From Anaerovibrio slackiae (lineage in GTDB: Bacteria > Bacillota > Negativicutes > Selenomonadales > Selenomonadaceae), in assembly GCF_009695585.1 (NCBI RefSeq), contig NZ_VUNR01000004.1:1-64000 (forward strand): a DNA stretch of 64,000 bases, given 5' to 3'. The notes under the pieces are model-generated. The model was not told where the DNA came from and searched no databases. It worked only from the letters and a program-made list of their open reading frames with translations. Every line of letters starts with the position of its first letter. Within the stretch, counting starts at the first letter, position 1. Shown one piece after another: positions 55,312 through 64,000 of this stretch. The position numbers and the translations under genes were made by a program.

Positions 55312-56286
55312 TCAAAATTTTTGCAATTTCTTTTCATAGGCAGCATAAGCTTCCACAATCCTCGTTACCACATCATGGCGGATAACATCCATCGGCTCCA
55401 TGCGGACGATGCCGATGCCCTTTACCCCGTCAAGAATCTTGGCCGCCTCCACCAGGCCGGAGGTAACACCCCTGGGCAGGTCAATCTGCCCCGGGTCACC
55501 AGTGACCACCATCCGGGAGCCAAAGCCCAATCTAGTCAGGAACATCTTCATCTGCTTATCCGTGGTATTCTGGGCCTCATCCAGTATGACAAAGGCATTT
55601 TCCAGCGTCCTGCCACGCATATAGGCAAGGGGAGCCACCTCTATCACGCCCTTCAGCATCAGTTTCTGAAACACATCCTGCCCCAGGATATCCTGCAGGG
55701 CATCGTACAAGGGGCGCAGATAGGGGTCAACCTTCTCCTGCAAATCCCCCGGCAAAAAGCCCAGCTTCTCACCGGCCTCCACTGCCGGACGGGTAAGAAT
55801 CAGCTTCTCCACCTCCCGGTTCCTGAGAGCCGCACATGCCAGCACCACTGCCAGATAGGTCTTGCCTGTACCGGCAGGCCCCACACCGAAGGTAATAAAA
55901 TTGTGCTTGATGGTATCCACATATATCCTCTGTCCCAGAGTCTTGGGACGGACATGGCGCCCCCGGGAGGTAACCAGGATGGTATCACTGAAAAGATTGT
56001 GCAGTGCCTCCCCCTTGCCTCCCTTCATCAGCCCCACGCTGTACCGTACCTCATGCATGGTGATGGCAGTTCCCTGCCGGTAGAGATATTGCAGCTCACG
56101 CATAATCTTCGCCGCCTGCTCCACCTCACCGGCCTCGCCGCTGATGGAGATGCTTTCTCCCCGGCTGACGAACCTGGCATCAAAATTGTCCATCAATACC
56201 CGTACAAACTCGTCACGTTCCCCAAGAAGTGCCTGAGCCTCCTGCCTGTCCTGAAATTCAATAATTTCCTCTGCTGCCTTTTGCAA
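55312..56286 (-). CDS. phoH: PhoH-like ATPase
   Basis: 324 residues: an N-terminal KH-like part (residues about 25-95), then a P-loop ATPase with GPAGTGKTYLA and Walker B VILDEAQN. PhoH proteins accompany ybeY in many genomes and are thought to take part in RNA metabolism. It is the first gene of a phoH-ybeY/era unit. Confidence 0.92.
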   Translation of the reverse strand: MQKAAEEIIEFQDRQEAQALLGERDEFVRVLMDNFDARFVSRGESISISGEAGEVEQAAKIMRELQYLYRQGTAITMHEVRYSVGLMKGGKGEALHNLFSDTILVTSRGRHVRPKTLGQRIYVDTIKHNFITFGVGPAGTGKTYLAVVLACAALRNREVEKLILTRPAVEAGEKLGFLPGDLQEKVDPYLRPLYDALQDILGQDVFQKLMLKGVIEVAPLAYMRGRTLENAFVILDEAQNTTDKQMKMFLTRLGFGSRMVVTGDPGQIDLPRGVTSGLVEAAKILDGVKGIGIVRMEPMDVIRHDVVTRIVEAYAAYEKKLQKF

Positions 56287-56383
56287 TAACGCACCCTCGT
56301 TTCTCTCAAACTGCTACAAAAATCAATTGCTAAATCAAATACTATATTAATACTATATCAATCACTAAATCAATTGCCATCCC

Positions 56384-57139
56384 TCAGCCAATCTGCCTGA
56401 TAAACTCCAGGGATTTCAATGGCTTTTCAAAGATGTGACGGAGATACCCCAGCAGCAGTGCCTCCGCTGCCACCAGCGTCCTGCCGCTGACCGTGAAGGA
56501 AGGCTTGCTGTGCCAGTCCAGCTCCAGAAGCTGCAAGATAAATTCCCTGACCTCACCGCTATAGGCAAGCACGCCATATTCCCCCAGCTCACGCCTCCTG
56601 CTGCCTGCACAATCCCTGCACAGGGCACCGCCCAGGTCAAAGGCAAAGCCCCCGTCCCCTTCCAGCTCCCGGTTACATTCGGCACAATACTGATAGCTCA
56701 TCTGCATGCCGGAATACTCCAAAAGCTGATAGGCCGCAGCCAGTGCCGCCACCCGGGGATTGCGCCTGCCAAAAGCCTCAAAAATCTCCTGCAGGCGGCT
56801 GTACATATCCTGCTGGGGAAAATTCTCAATAGCCAGGCGGCTGGCAGTCTCCGCCACAAATGAGCCATAGGCCATCGCCGCAAAATCCGTGCTCATGATG
56901 CGGTAGGCACGCAGCAGGGAACAGCTCCTGATGGTATCAAGCCTGTCACCTTCCCTGACCTGCACCTCCACCTGATTGAACATCTGCAGGGAGCCTGCCA
57001 GCGCACTTTTGGGCCTACGGCAGCCAAAGGCTGCGGCCTTGATGCGTCCCCTTTCCGGGGACAGCAGGGTTATTATCTTGTCCGCCTCACCCCAGTTTTT
57101 TATGCCAATGATGAGAGCCTCTGTCGTATACTGTGCCAT
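56384..57139 (-). CDS. recO: DNA repair protein RecO
   Basis: 251 residues: N-terminal OB fold (TTEALIIGIKNWGEADKII) and a helical C-terminal part with a zinc site C-x2-C (CAECNRE) and C-x2-C (LCRDC). RecO loads RecA on SSB-coated DNA with RecR. The gap to phoH (56287-56383) has AAATCAATTGC twice and is otherwise AT-rich; recO often follows era in Firmicutes but here lies upstream of phoH. Confidence 0.93.
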   Translation of the reverse strand: MAQYTTEALIIGIKNWGEADKIITLLSPERGRIKAAAFGCRRPKSALAGSLQMFNQVEVQVREGDRLDTIRSCSLLRAYRIMSTDFAAMAYGSFVAETASRLAIENFPQQDMYSRLQEIFEAFGRRNPRVAALAAAYQLLEYSGMQMSYQYCAECNRELEGDGGFAFDLGGALCRDCAGSRRRELGEYGVLAYSGEVREFILQLLELDWHSKPSFTVSGRTLVAAEALLLGYLRHIFEKPLKSLEFIRQIG

Positions 57140-57310
57140 TGCCGCTCACTCTGCCCACCAATCTATTAACGAAATTACAGCCAGCTTAAAGATAGCCATA
57201 CATGGTATATTTTACATCAAACAGGCAAAAAAACAAAATATTTTTTGATTTTTCCCCGGGCCATAGGCAGGCATCCGAATATATGCTATGATATTTCCGA
57301 GGTGAGCTTT

Positions 57311-58141
57311 ATGCTGAATATTGGTAATCATGTCTCCTCCTCCAAAGGCTATCTGGCCATGGGCAAGGAGGAAATTTCGCTGGGTGGCAATGTTTTCGCC
57401 TTCTTTACCCGCAATCCCAGGGGTGGCAAGGCAAAGGACATCAATCCCGAGGATGTTGCCGCCTTTCTCAAGTACAAGGAAGAAAAGCAGATTGGCAGGC
57501 TGGTGGCCCATGCCCCCTATACCCTGAATCCCTGCGCCGCCAAGGATGACCTGCGGGAGTTTGCGGCCTCCGTTATGGCAGACGATTTGAAGCGGCTGGA
57601 GTACACCCCCGGCAACTACTACAACTTTCATCCCGGCTCCCATGTAGGACAGGGTTCAGAAAAAGGAATCGAGCTGATTGCCGGGCTCCTCAATCAGGTG
57701 CTGCAGCCGGAGCAGACCACTACCGTACTGCTGGAAACCATGTCCGGCAAGGGCACGGAGGTTGGCCGCAGCTTTCAGGAGCTCAAATCCATCATCGACC
57801 GCACGGAGCTGGACAGCCATCTGGGAGTCTGCCTTGATACCTGCCACGTCTACAGTGCAGGCTACGATATTGTCAATGACCTGGACGGGGTGCTGGCGGA
57901 ATTTGACCGCATCATCGGACTGGACCGCCTCAAGGCGATACATCTAAATGACAGCCTGACTCCTTTCAATTCCCACAAGGACCGCCACGCCAAAATCGGC
58001 GAAGGCAGCCTGGGACTGGACGCCATCGTCCGGGTTATCAACCATCCCCTGCTGCGGGATTTGCCATTTATCCTGGAAACGCCAAACGATAACGACGGCT
58101 ACCGCCAGGAAATCGCCCTGCTCAGGTCACAGTATCTGTAA
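57311..58141 (+). CDS. nfo: Endonuclease IV (deoxyribonuclease IV)
   Basis: 276 residues from the ATG at 57311 (GAGGTGA 7 nt upstream). A TIM-barrel AP endonuclease with zinc ligands visible in [35 protein letters not shown] and HLNDS, and [12 protein letters not shown] near the end. It cuts DNA 5' of abasic sites in base-excision repair. It is the only plus-strand gene of the right-hand 20 kb and is divergent from recO. Confidence 0.95.
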   Translation: MLNIGNHVSSSKGYLAMGKEEISLGGNVFAFFTRNPRGGKAKDINPEDVAAFLKYKEEKQIGRLVAHAPYTLNPCAAKDDLREFAASVMADDLKRLEYTPGNYYNFHPGSHVGQGSEKGIELIAGLLNQVLQPEQTTTVLLETMSGKGTEVGRSFQELKSIIDRTELDSHLGVCLDTCHVYSAGYDIVNDLDGVLAEFDRIIGLDRLKAIHLNDSLTPFNSHKDRHAKIGEGSLGLDAIVRVINHPLLRDLPFILETPNDNDGYRQEIALLRSQYL

Positions 58142-58179
58142 CCCATTGGCAGGGCTTCATAAAATATGCAGCATAACGG

Positions 58180-58219
58180 AAAAAGGACATGGAGTGCCTG
58201 AAGCATCCCATGTCCTTTT
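58180..58219. terminator. Bidirectional terminator between nfo and csaB
   Basis: A long stem AAAAGGACATGG-x2-TGC / GCA-x2-CCATGTCCTTTT with a short loop and A/T tracts on both sides; it serves the convergent nfo and csaB transcripts. Confidence 0.85.
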
Positions 58220-58280
58220 CTATTTGCAGCTGCCCGGCACGTATCACCATCATACCTTTGCCAAGCAAGCTTGAAGCCAT

Positions 58281-59378
58281 CTATACCTTGCGAATCACGC
58301 TGTACGCCAGCTCCGCATTGTGCATCGCCAGCCGCCGCAGATCATCAAAAAGCTGCTCATTTTGCTGGCTGAAGCCTGCCTTGTCATTCCACTTGGCACG
58401 AATCTGCTCCATCAGCTTGTCAAAATCCACATTCTCCAGCGTTCCCACAGGCTGCTCGCCTACGGACTCCAAAAAGCGGTCCACCTTCGGGTCGTAGGAA
58501 ATGCCAATCATGGGTACCCCCATCACACCGGCAAAGATCAGGGCATGAAGACGAATAGATATCAATAATTCCATGTTGCCCACTATAGATAACAGCTGGC
58601 TGGTGTTGTATTCCTCCGGCAGAACCATCATATCGTGCTTTGCCAGAGCCGCCACCTGCTCTGCCGTCCGCACATCCTCCGGGTACTGCATCGGCAGAAA
58701 AACCACCCTGGCGGAAAATTCCTCCACAATCCTGTCAGCTGCCCTTGCCACCACTTCCTTGTAATGGCTCATGCCGCACCATTCACGGACCGAGATGCAG
58801 ACCAGCGGCTTCTCTCCTACGGAAATCCCGTGCCGCTGCAAAATCTGGCTGCCAATGCTCCTGTCCACCTGATGAATGGCATGGACAGGGTCCGCCGTAG
58901 GCTCAATATGGGGACGGGTAATCCCCAGTGCCTTCAACTCCTTCAGGGAGCCCCGGTCACGGACGGTAATCATCCTGACACGGTTGCCGATATAGCCCAT
59001 AAACCAGCGGGCAAAACCGCCATTAATGGGGCCTATGCCCTGGGCATAGAGCATGACAGGAGTCCCCAAAAGCTCGGCCAGCCAGATAATCAGCAGATAA
59101 TAGTACAGGCTCCTGCGGCTGGTCACATTCTGCAGCAGGCTGCCGCCGCCGCTGATCAGCAGATCAGCCCTCCTGACAGCAGCAAAAATCCCCCGCAGGT
59201 CCAGCCAGCCCACGGCATTTACGCCGTGGCGCTGCCTGGTATCCTCCGGGCTGGCAGATATTACAGTTATATTCACTTTGGGATTCAAATCCGATAAAAC
59301 CTCTACCATAGCCGCCAGCATCGCTTCATCGCCGGCATTTCTGGAGCCGTAATATCCGGAAATTACAACATTACTCAT
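58281..59378 (-). CDS. csaB: Polysaccharide pyruvyl transferase CsaB
   Basis: 365 residues starting MSNVVISGYYGSRNAGDEAM. Its fold is that of glycosyltransferase-like pyruvyl transferases (QGIGPINGG, CISVREW, PMQYPEDV, and SIRLHALIFAG). CsaB adds ketal-linked pyruvate to cell-wall polysaccharide, the docking site of SLH domains. It is 50 bp after the DUF5693 gene, a pairing often seen. Confidence 0.92.
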   Translation of the reverse strand: MSNVVISGYYGSRNAGDEAMLAAMVEVLSDLNPKVNITVISASPEDTRQRHGVNAVGWLDLRGIFAAVRRADLLISGGGSLLQNVTSRRSLYYYLLIIWLAELLGTPVMLYAQGIGPINGGFARWFMGYIGNRVRMITVRDRGSLKELKALGITRPHIEPTADPVHAIHQVDRSIGSQILQRHGISVGEKPLVCISVREWCGMSHYKEVVARAADRIVEEFSARVVFLPMQYPEDVRTAEQVAALAKHDMMVLPEEYNTSQLLSIVGNMELLISIRLHALIFAGVMGVPMIGISYDPKVDRFLESVGEQPVGTLENVDFDKLMEQIRAKWNDKAGFSQQNEQLFDDLRRLAMHNAELAYSVIRKV

Positions 59379-59428
59379 GCTCTGTTGTCATTCCTTCTAA
59401 ACATCTAAAGTACATCAACATAATCAAA

Positions 59429-61477
59429 TCACTTTTTCCCTGTTGCCAGCTTCGGTGCCACATACTTAATCCACAAATCAACAAAAATCATGCAGACAGC
59501 ACCCACACCGGCCCCCAGCACCAGTCCACCGATGCCCCTGGCAAAGGACATGAAGACAGGGGAGCGCATGTGGGCAAAGGTCTCAACCATAGAGCCCTGC
59601 CCGATGGTGGCCACCAGTACCAGCACAAACAGCACCATGGTAGGCCACTTGCGGAACCATGCCATCACCGCCAGCAAAAAGGCAGGATGCCCGATCATAA
59701 ACTCCTTGGTCCTGGGACGTGCATACATGGCCTGCTCCAGGAAAGCCCTGAATTTCAGCTCGGTAGCCGATACCGGCATGCCCATGGTGTGGCCGGAACG
59801 TGCCACGAAAACCACGCCTGCCACCAGCACCAGGAACAGCCCCAGCAGTGTCTTTACTTTTACAGGGGTATCCAGCATCTTTTTGAACTGTTCCAAAAAG
59901 CCCTCTGTGTCATCCATCTTGCCGTCAAACACGTCAAACCGCTGCAAGAAACCAATCGCCACCAGCACAATCGGCATGAGGAAGGTCAGCTTGATGCCCC
60001 GGAAGATATTTACCTCCAGCAGATACTCCGTATCCGCCAATGAGCCTGACAGGTACGCAGCCCCCACATAAGACATTATACCACAAACTGCCAAGGCTAC
60101 AACACCCGTGCCTATCATGCGCACGAGACCGGCATTGCCTGCTGCCATCCTTCCCCGGATGCGGTCCAGCATCCACAGCACGGAAATAGCAGGGAACACG
60201 TTAGCTGCCACCAATGCAGCCACCAGGCGGATTTTGCTGCCATGCCCCATCAGCACAGGCAGCAGGGCAACCGCGCCGATAATAAGCAGCAAGCCATAGG
60301 CATACCTAGGCTTCATCCCCGGTATCACCAGGGTAAGGTAGAGCACGCCTGCTGCCACTACCCCAAGAATAACCAAAGCCCGTACCATGCTTGACGGATA
60401 GAAATGCTCAAACACCCCTGCCCTGCCCATGGTAAAGCCCTGAGCCTCCAGCTTGTCCCGGACACCTGAAACATAGGTCATATTAGTTTCCAGCAGTGTC
60501 ATGCCGGGAGATGGCTTCTCAAAGGTCTTCACAAGATTGAAGCGGATATTGCGCTCATCATCCGTGGTACCCCAGCGGTCGATGGCCTCCGCGATTTTCA
60601 TCTTCTTCTGCTCGTCCTTCGGGATGGAATACAGCCGTGCAGACTTGTAATCCATTGCCTTGGCAATCTCCAGCATGCCATCCTGATGGAAGAACTGCAG
60701 CTGGGTAACACCCTCAATCATGCCCAGCGTCAAATCCCGCTTCAGCATCTGCTCCGCCATATACTCGGACTCATCCGGCGCCCCCAAGGTCTGGGAGCCT
60801 GAGAAAACAATGCCTGACACCCGGAAGCCATCCAAACGGTCATAAAAGGCGTCAATGTCATCACGGGTACACTGGCGGTAATTGGTAGGCCGTGCCAGCA
60901 CATAAAAGCCTGCATCATTCACTGCCTGCATTTCGTCCGTAGGCATGCCCAGGTCCATCTTCTCAAGTTCCTCGTAGTTTGCCTTGACCTCCAGTACCCG
61001 CTGGCCGCTGACGGTAAGCTCCTTTACCCTGTCAGCCCCCAGGCGGCGCACCAAATCCTCATGAACCTCCTGAAAAGTCTGCTGATGATGTCCCGTCACA
61101 TAAACATTGGTGCCCTTAATCTGGCCGGACTCCACCAGGCTGCGCCAGCCGGCATCGCTGATGCCGCCATTCTGATAGTTTGCCAAAATAGTGCTGCCGT
61201 TGACAGCCACAGCCTTGCCGTTGACATTCAGTTTCTTGAAGGTAGTCTCATAGACAGCCAGGGAGGTTACCCCGGCTTCCTTTGCCTTGGCCAGCACTGC
61301 CTCCGGCTGGACACCTTCCTTCTCCGCCAGCTCCACCAAATCCTCATAATCCATGACCAGCTCAATGGATTTGTTCTGCTGCTCCACCTGATGACGTTCC
61401 ACATCGATTACCAATGAAGCCAGCAAGCCGATGACAATCAGCAAGATTAAAAATTTATTGTACTTGAATTGCTTCAT
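59429..61477 (-). CDS. DUF5693 membrane protein
   Basis: 682 residues. An N-terminal helix (FLILLIVIGLLASLVI) is followed by an extracytoplasmic domain (about 30-370, DYEDLVELAEKEGV, VLARPTNYRQ), then about eight membrane helices. Proteins of this family are encoded next to csaB in Firmicutes and Negativicutes; their function is not established. A part in export or assembly of pyruvylated cell-wall polymer is inferred from context. Confidence 0.85.
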   Translation of the reverse strand: MKQFKYNKFLILLIVIGLLASLVIDVERHQVEQQNKSIELVMDYEDLVELAEKEGVQPEAVLAKAKEAGVTSLAVYETTFKKLNVNGKAVAVNGSTILANYQNGGISDAGWRSLVESGQIKGTNVYVTGHHQQTFQEVHEDLVRRLGADRVKELTVSGQRVLEVKANYEELEKMDLGMPTDEMQAVNDAGFYVLARPTNYRQCTRDDIDAFYDRLDGFRVSGIVFSGSQTLGAPDESEYMAEQMLKRDLTLGMIEGVTQLQFFHQDGMLEIAKAMDYKSARLYSIPKDEQKKMKIAEAIDRWGTTDDERNIRFNLVKTFEKPSPGMTLLETNMTYVSGVRDKLEAQGFTMGRAGVFEHFYPSSMVRALVILGVVAAGVLYLTLVIPGMKPRYAYGLLLIIGAVALLPVLMGHGSKIRLVAALVAANVFPAISVLWMLDRIRGRMAAGNAGLVRMIGTGVVALAVCGIMSYVGAAYLSGSLADTEYLLEVNIFRGIKLTFLMPIVLVAIGFLQRFDVFDGKMDDTEGFLEQFKKMLDTPVKVKTLLGLFLVLVAGVVFVARSGHTMGMPVSATELKFRAFLEQAMYARPRTKEFMIGHPAFLLAVMAWFRKWPTMVLFVLVLVATIGQGSMVETFAHMRSPVFMSFARGIGGLVLGAGVGAVCMIFVDLWIKYVAPKLATGKK

Positions 61478-61515
61478 ATCGTCCTATCCTCAGCCATTGT
61501 AGTTGCAGCATACCT

Positions 61516-62199
61516 TTATGATTTAGCCCGTATGACTACATAACCATCATACTGCTCTACATCCTCAATCTCCGCCCTGACAGGGGAGCTGTACAAATCA
61601 AACAGCAGAATATCCCCGAAGAAATTGCCCAGCACTGCCTGCCCAAAGACAGCATTGCGTATGTCCAGCTGCGTCATGTGGAAATACACGCCGCCGTCCT
61701 TTGCCAGCACCCTGCCTTCCAGATGAATCTCCGCCGTGCGGCCCATGAACTTCACCTGCCCGGAAGCAGCCAGCTTGTCCCTGTCCATGACAGCCTCGAG
61801 CTTTTCCACCTTGTCCAGCTTCTTTTCCAGCATCTCCTGCAATGCCTGCTGGGTGATAGTGCCGGTCATTTCCAGGCTGTCAGCTGACCTGATGGCAGAA
61901 CCGTCGCGCTTGTCCAGGGCTGAAAAATCTGCCTGTACATTTTCACCATGAAGGGTGAGCTTTTCCACCTGGATATCCCCCAGCTGTGCCTTGTCCACCA
62001 CAATATCAATGCTGTCGGCATGGCCTGCCAAAAGCCTCAGTCCCGGCAGGGCAGACATATTCACTGTCACATTCTCCGCCTGCAGGGCTGAACGAATACT
62101 GCTGCCCAGCCTGTTTTCCATCAGCCCGGGCAGGACAAGCTGGCTGAAAGCCGCTAAAATCACCAGCACCGCAGCCAAAACAACACAAAACCTGCGCAT
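61516..62199 (-). CDS. DUF2993/LmeA-like lipid-binding protein
   Basis: 227 residues from MRRFCVVLAAVLVILAAFS (TAGGAG 5 nt upstream), a signal-anchor helix. The rest is a DUF2993-type beta-rich domain (VTVNMSALPGLRLLAGHADSIDIV). Relatives such as mycobacterial LmeA bind phospholipids outside the membrane. It lies between prfB and the DUF5693-csaB pair, probably in the same envelope unit. Confidence 0.75.
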   Translation of the reverse strand: MRRFCVVLAAVLVILAAFSQLVLPGLMENRLGSSIRSALQAENVTVNMSALPGLRLLAGHADSIDIVVDKAQLGDIQVEKLTLHGENVQADFSALDKRDGSAIRSADSLEMTGTITQQALQEMLEKKLDKVEKLEAVMDRDKLAASGQVKFMGRTAEIHLEGRVLAKDGGVYFHMTQLDIRNAVFGQAVLGNFFGDILLFDLYSSPVRAEIEDVEQYDGYVVIRAKS

Positions 62200-62244
62200 A
62201 CAAACTCCTATATTCTCAGGCTGCTGCACAGGCACAACCATCCA

Positions 62245-63351
62245 TTACAGCTGATGGTTGGCCTTAGCACGCAAAAACGCCTCAATGAACATATCAATAT
62301 CCCCATCCATCACGGCCTGGGTATTGCCCGTTTCCGCACTGGTGCGGTGGTCCTTGACCATATTGTACGGATGGAAAACATAGGAACGAATCTGGCTGCC
62401 CCACTCGATCTTCTGCTGATCGCCTTCCAGGGCAGCAATCTCCTTCTCCTTCTTTTCTTCCTCCAGCTCAAAAAGCTTGGCCCGGAGCATCTTCAAGCAC
62501 TGCTCCCTATTCTGAATCTGGGAGCGCTCATTCTGGCACTGTACCACGATGCCGGTAGGCTCATGGGTCATGCGGACAGCAGAAGATGTCTTGTTGATGT
62601 GCTGTCCACCTGCACCGCTGGCACGATAGGTATCCACACGCACATCATCCATGTTGATTTCCACCTCTACGGTATCATCCAGCTCCGGCATGATATCACA
62701 GGCGCAGAAGGAAGTATGGCGGCGCGCCGCTGAGTCAAAGGGAGAAATGCGCACCAGCCGGTGCACCCCCTTCTCAGATTTCAAAAAGCCGTAGGCATTA
62801 TGCCCCTTAATAAAGAGGGTAACAGACTTGACGCCTGCCTCATCTCCCGGCAGAAGGTCAGCAGTCTCCACGGAGAAGCCATGGCGCTCCGCATACCTGC
62901 CATACATGCGCAGCAGCATGCTGGTCCAGTCCTGGGCCTCAGTGCCACCGGCACCTGCATGAAGGGTAAGTATGGCGTTGTTGGCATCATACTTGCCGGA
63001 CAGCAGCACCTCCAGCTGCAATTCCTCTAAAGCCCTGTTAATGGCATCCATGTCGGCACGGACATCAGCCTCTACGCTTTCGTCCTTGTCATCCATGCCG
63101 ATTTCCCACATTACCTGCACATCATCATACTTGGCAAGGAGGGCCTTGTACTTGTCCACGCTGATTTTTACATCGTTCAGCTCCTGATTGATGCGCTGTG
63201 CCTCCTCAGGATTGTCCCAAAAAGTGGGCTCCCCCATCTTGTATTCCAGCTCTGCGATTTTTCCTTCTTTATGGGCCACGTCCAGAGCCTTTTCCATCTC
63301 TGCCAGCCGCCCCTGGAGAGCCGTGATTTCCGGCTTCAAATCCTCCAGCAT
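62245..63351 (-). CDS. prfB: Peptide chain release factor 2, without frameshift site
   Basis: 368 residues, complete from MLEDLKPEITALQ with AAGGAG 9 nt upstream. The catalytic GGQ is in SGAGGQHINKTSSA and a stop-recognition SPF motif (RISPFDSAARR) is present. It ends translation at UGA and UAA. Most bacteria use a programmed +1 frameshift near codon 25 to make RF2; here the whole protein is in one frame. It follows secA, the usual neighbour. Confidence 0.95.
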   Translation of the reverse strand: MLEDLKPEITALQGRLAEMEKALDVAHKEGKIAELEYKMGEPTFWDNPEEAQRINQELNDVKISVDKYKALLAKYDDVQVMWEIGMDDKDESVEADVRADMDAINRALEELQLEVLLSGKYDANNAILTLHAGAGGTEAQDWTSMLLRMYGRYAERHGFSVETADLLPGDEAGVKSVTLFIKGHNAYGFLKSEKGVHRLVRISPFDSAARRHTSFCACDIMPELDDTVEVEINMDDVRVDTYRASGAGGQHINKTSSAVRMTHEPTGIVVQCQNERSQIQNREQCLKMLRAKLFELEEEKKEKEIAALEGDQQKIEWGSQIRSYVFHPYNMVKDHRTSAETGNTQAVMDGDIDMFIEAFLRAKANHQL

Positions 63352-63422
63352 TCTATTTCACTCCTTACGCGCACAGTGCAAGCTTCCTGCCTGCCGCTTC
63401 TTCATCAAATTATACCTGCCGA

Positions 63423-64000
63423 TTATTCTTTTCTGCCGCAGCAATTCTTATATTTCTTGCCGCTGCCGCACGGGCAAGGATCATTCCTGCCCACCTTCTC
63501 GCCGTTCTTTACCGGCTGCTTCTTCACGGCATCATCAGACTGGTCACCATGTGTCTGCTTGGCTGCCGCCATGCGCTGCTGCGCCTCACGCTCCATGGCC
63601 TCCTGCTGCTCCTGGGTGATGATGTTCACCCGGAAAATCAGGGAAGCAATATCGTTCTGAATAGAGTCTATCATCTGACCGAACATCTCATGGCCCTTAA
63701 TCTTGTACTCAATCAGAGGATTGCGCTGGCCGTAAGCCAGAAGGCCGATGCCCTCACGGAGCATATCCATGCGGTCCAGGTGCTCCATCCAGCGGTTGTC
63801 CACCACCCGGAGCATGATGATCTTCTCCAGCTCACGCATGTTGGCCTCGCCAAAGAGCTGCTCACGCTGAGCATAGGATTCCTCCGCCATCTGGTTCAAG
63901 AAATCCTGCACCTCGTCCCGGCTCATTTCCTCCAGCTCATCCAGCTTCAGCCTGCCGGTAGGCGCATAAATGCTCTCCGCATCCTTGATGAGCTCATCCA
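63423..64000 (-). CDS. secA: SecA translocase ATPase, C-terminal part
   Basis: The 5' part lies beyond the window; the visible 192 codons include the helical scaffold segment (WMEHLDRMDMLREGIGLLAY) and the C-terminal zinc motif with DPCPCGSGKKYKNCCG that binds SecB or ribosomes. SecA drives proteins through the SecY channel. The frame stays open to the window edge. Confidence 0.95.
   Translation of the reverse strand, partial: DELIKDAESIYAPTGRLKLDELEEMSRDEVQDFLNQMAEESYAQREQLFGEANMRELEKIIMLRVVDNRWMEHLDRMDMLREGIGLLAYGQRNPLIEYKIKGHEMFGQMIDSIQNDIASLIFRVNIITQEQQEAMEREAQQRMAAAKQTHGDQSDDAVKKQPVKNGEKVGRNDPCPCGSGKKYKNCCGRKE

Noticed and set aside
55321-56289. A 322-codon plus-strand frame opposite phoH
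   Set aside because: Antisense to a conserved gene, no ribosome binding site and no recognisable protein.

Overview
The window looks like chromosomal DNA of an anaerobic Firmicutes-lineage bacterium, most likely a Negativicutes (Selenomonas/Anaerovibrio-like). This is inferred from the S10-spc-alpha ribosomal gene order followed by ecfA1-ecfA2-ecfT-truA, the zinc-type S14, the secA-prfB pair, and csaB next to a DUF5693 membrane protein. No 16S rRNA is present, so the placement is tentative. Almost all genes are on the minus strand.

Region 1 (1-17.9 kb) is an AT-rich accessory island. At the left edge is the start of a TnpB-like gene and an IS605-like structured end. The main content is a ten-gene minus-strand operon (about 16.2 kb down to 0.2 kb) that looks like a DNA phosphorothioation-type modification and defence locus. 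In transcription order it encodes: a DndC-like sulfurtransferase with zinc ribbons and a ferredoxin-like tail, a DUF4007 protein, a 1210-aa BrxC/PglY-like ATPase, a DndA-like cysteine desulfurase, a PLD-nuclease/DEAH-helicase fusion, a 59-aa protein, a DndD-like SMC ATPase, an unknown 182-aa protein, an SspE/GmrSD-like DUF262-HNH protein and a separate HNH endonuclease. No recognisable DndB or DndE is present. The operon has a clear sigma-70 promoter, a perfect 15-bp palindrome at the transcription start, and a leader with 3.7 copies of a 24-bp repeat in which three copies carry a perfect DnaA-box sequence. Upstream lie two antitoxin-like genes without a toxin and an Rpn-type nuclease gene followed by a duplicated spare C-terminal end.

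Region 2 (18-42 kb) is core: a peptidase S51 homologue, truA, the ECF transporter module, then rplQ back to rpsJ, and tuf-fusA-rpsG-rpsL-L7Ae. The long ribosomal operon is interrupted between rpsN and rpsH by 345 bp that carry a terminator-like hairpin, a dispersed repeat and a near-consensus promoter. Clear promoters also precede rpsJ and the L7Ae-rpsL unit.

Region 3 (42-53.8 kb) is metabolic and accessory: a small unknown gene, a shortened solute-binding protein, a sucrose unit (GH32 hydrolase and a PTS permease with IIA-IIB-IIC order) below a NarL-type two-component system, a TetR regulator with its own operator, an aldose-epimerase-like gene, and a PqqD-like/OPT transporter pair. Two more copies of the repeat seen in the ribosomal operon lie here; one has cut an ACT-domain gene, and the other forms a 184-bp near-palindrome.

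Region 4 (53.8-64 kb) is housekeeping: a YbeY-Era fusion, phoH, recO, nfo, csaB, DUF5693, DUF2993, prfB without a frameshift site, and the 3' part of secA.
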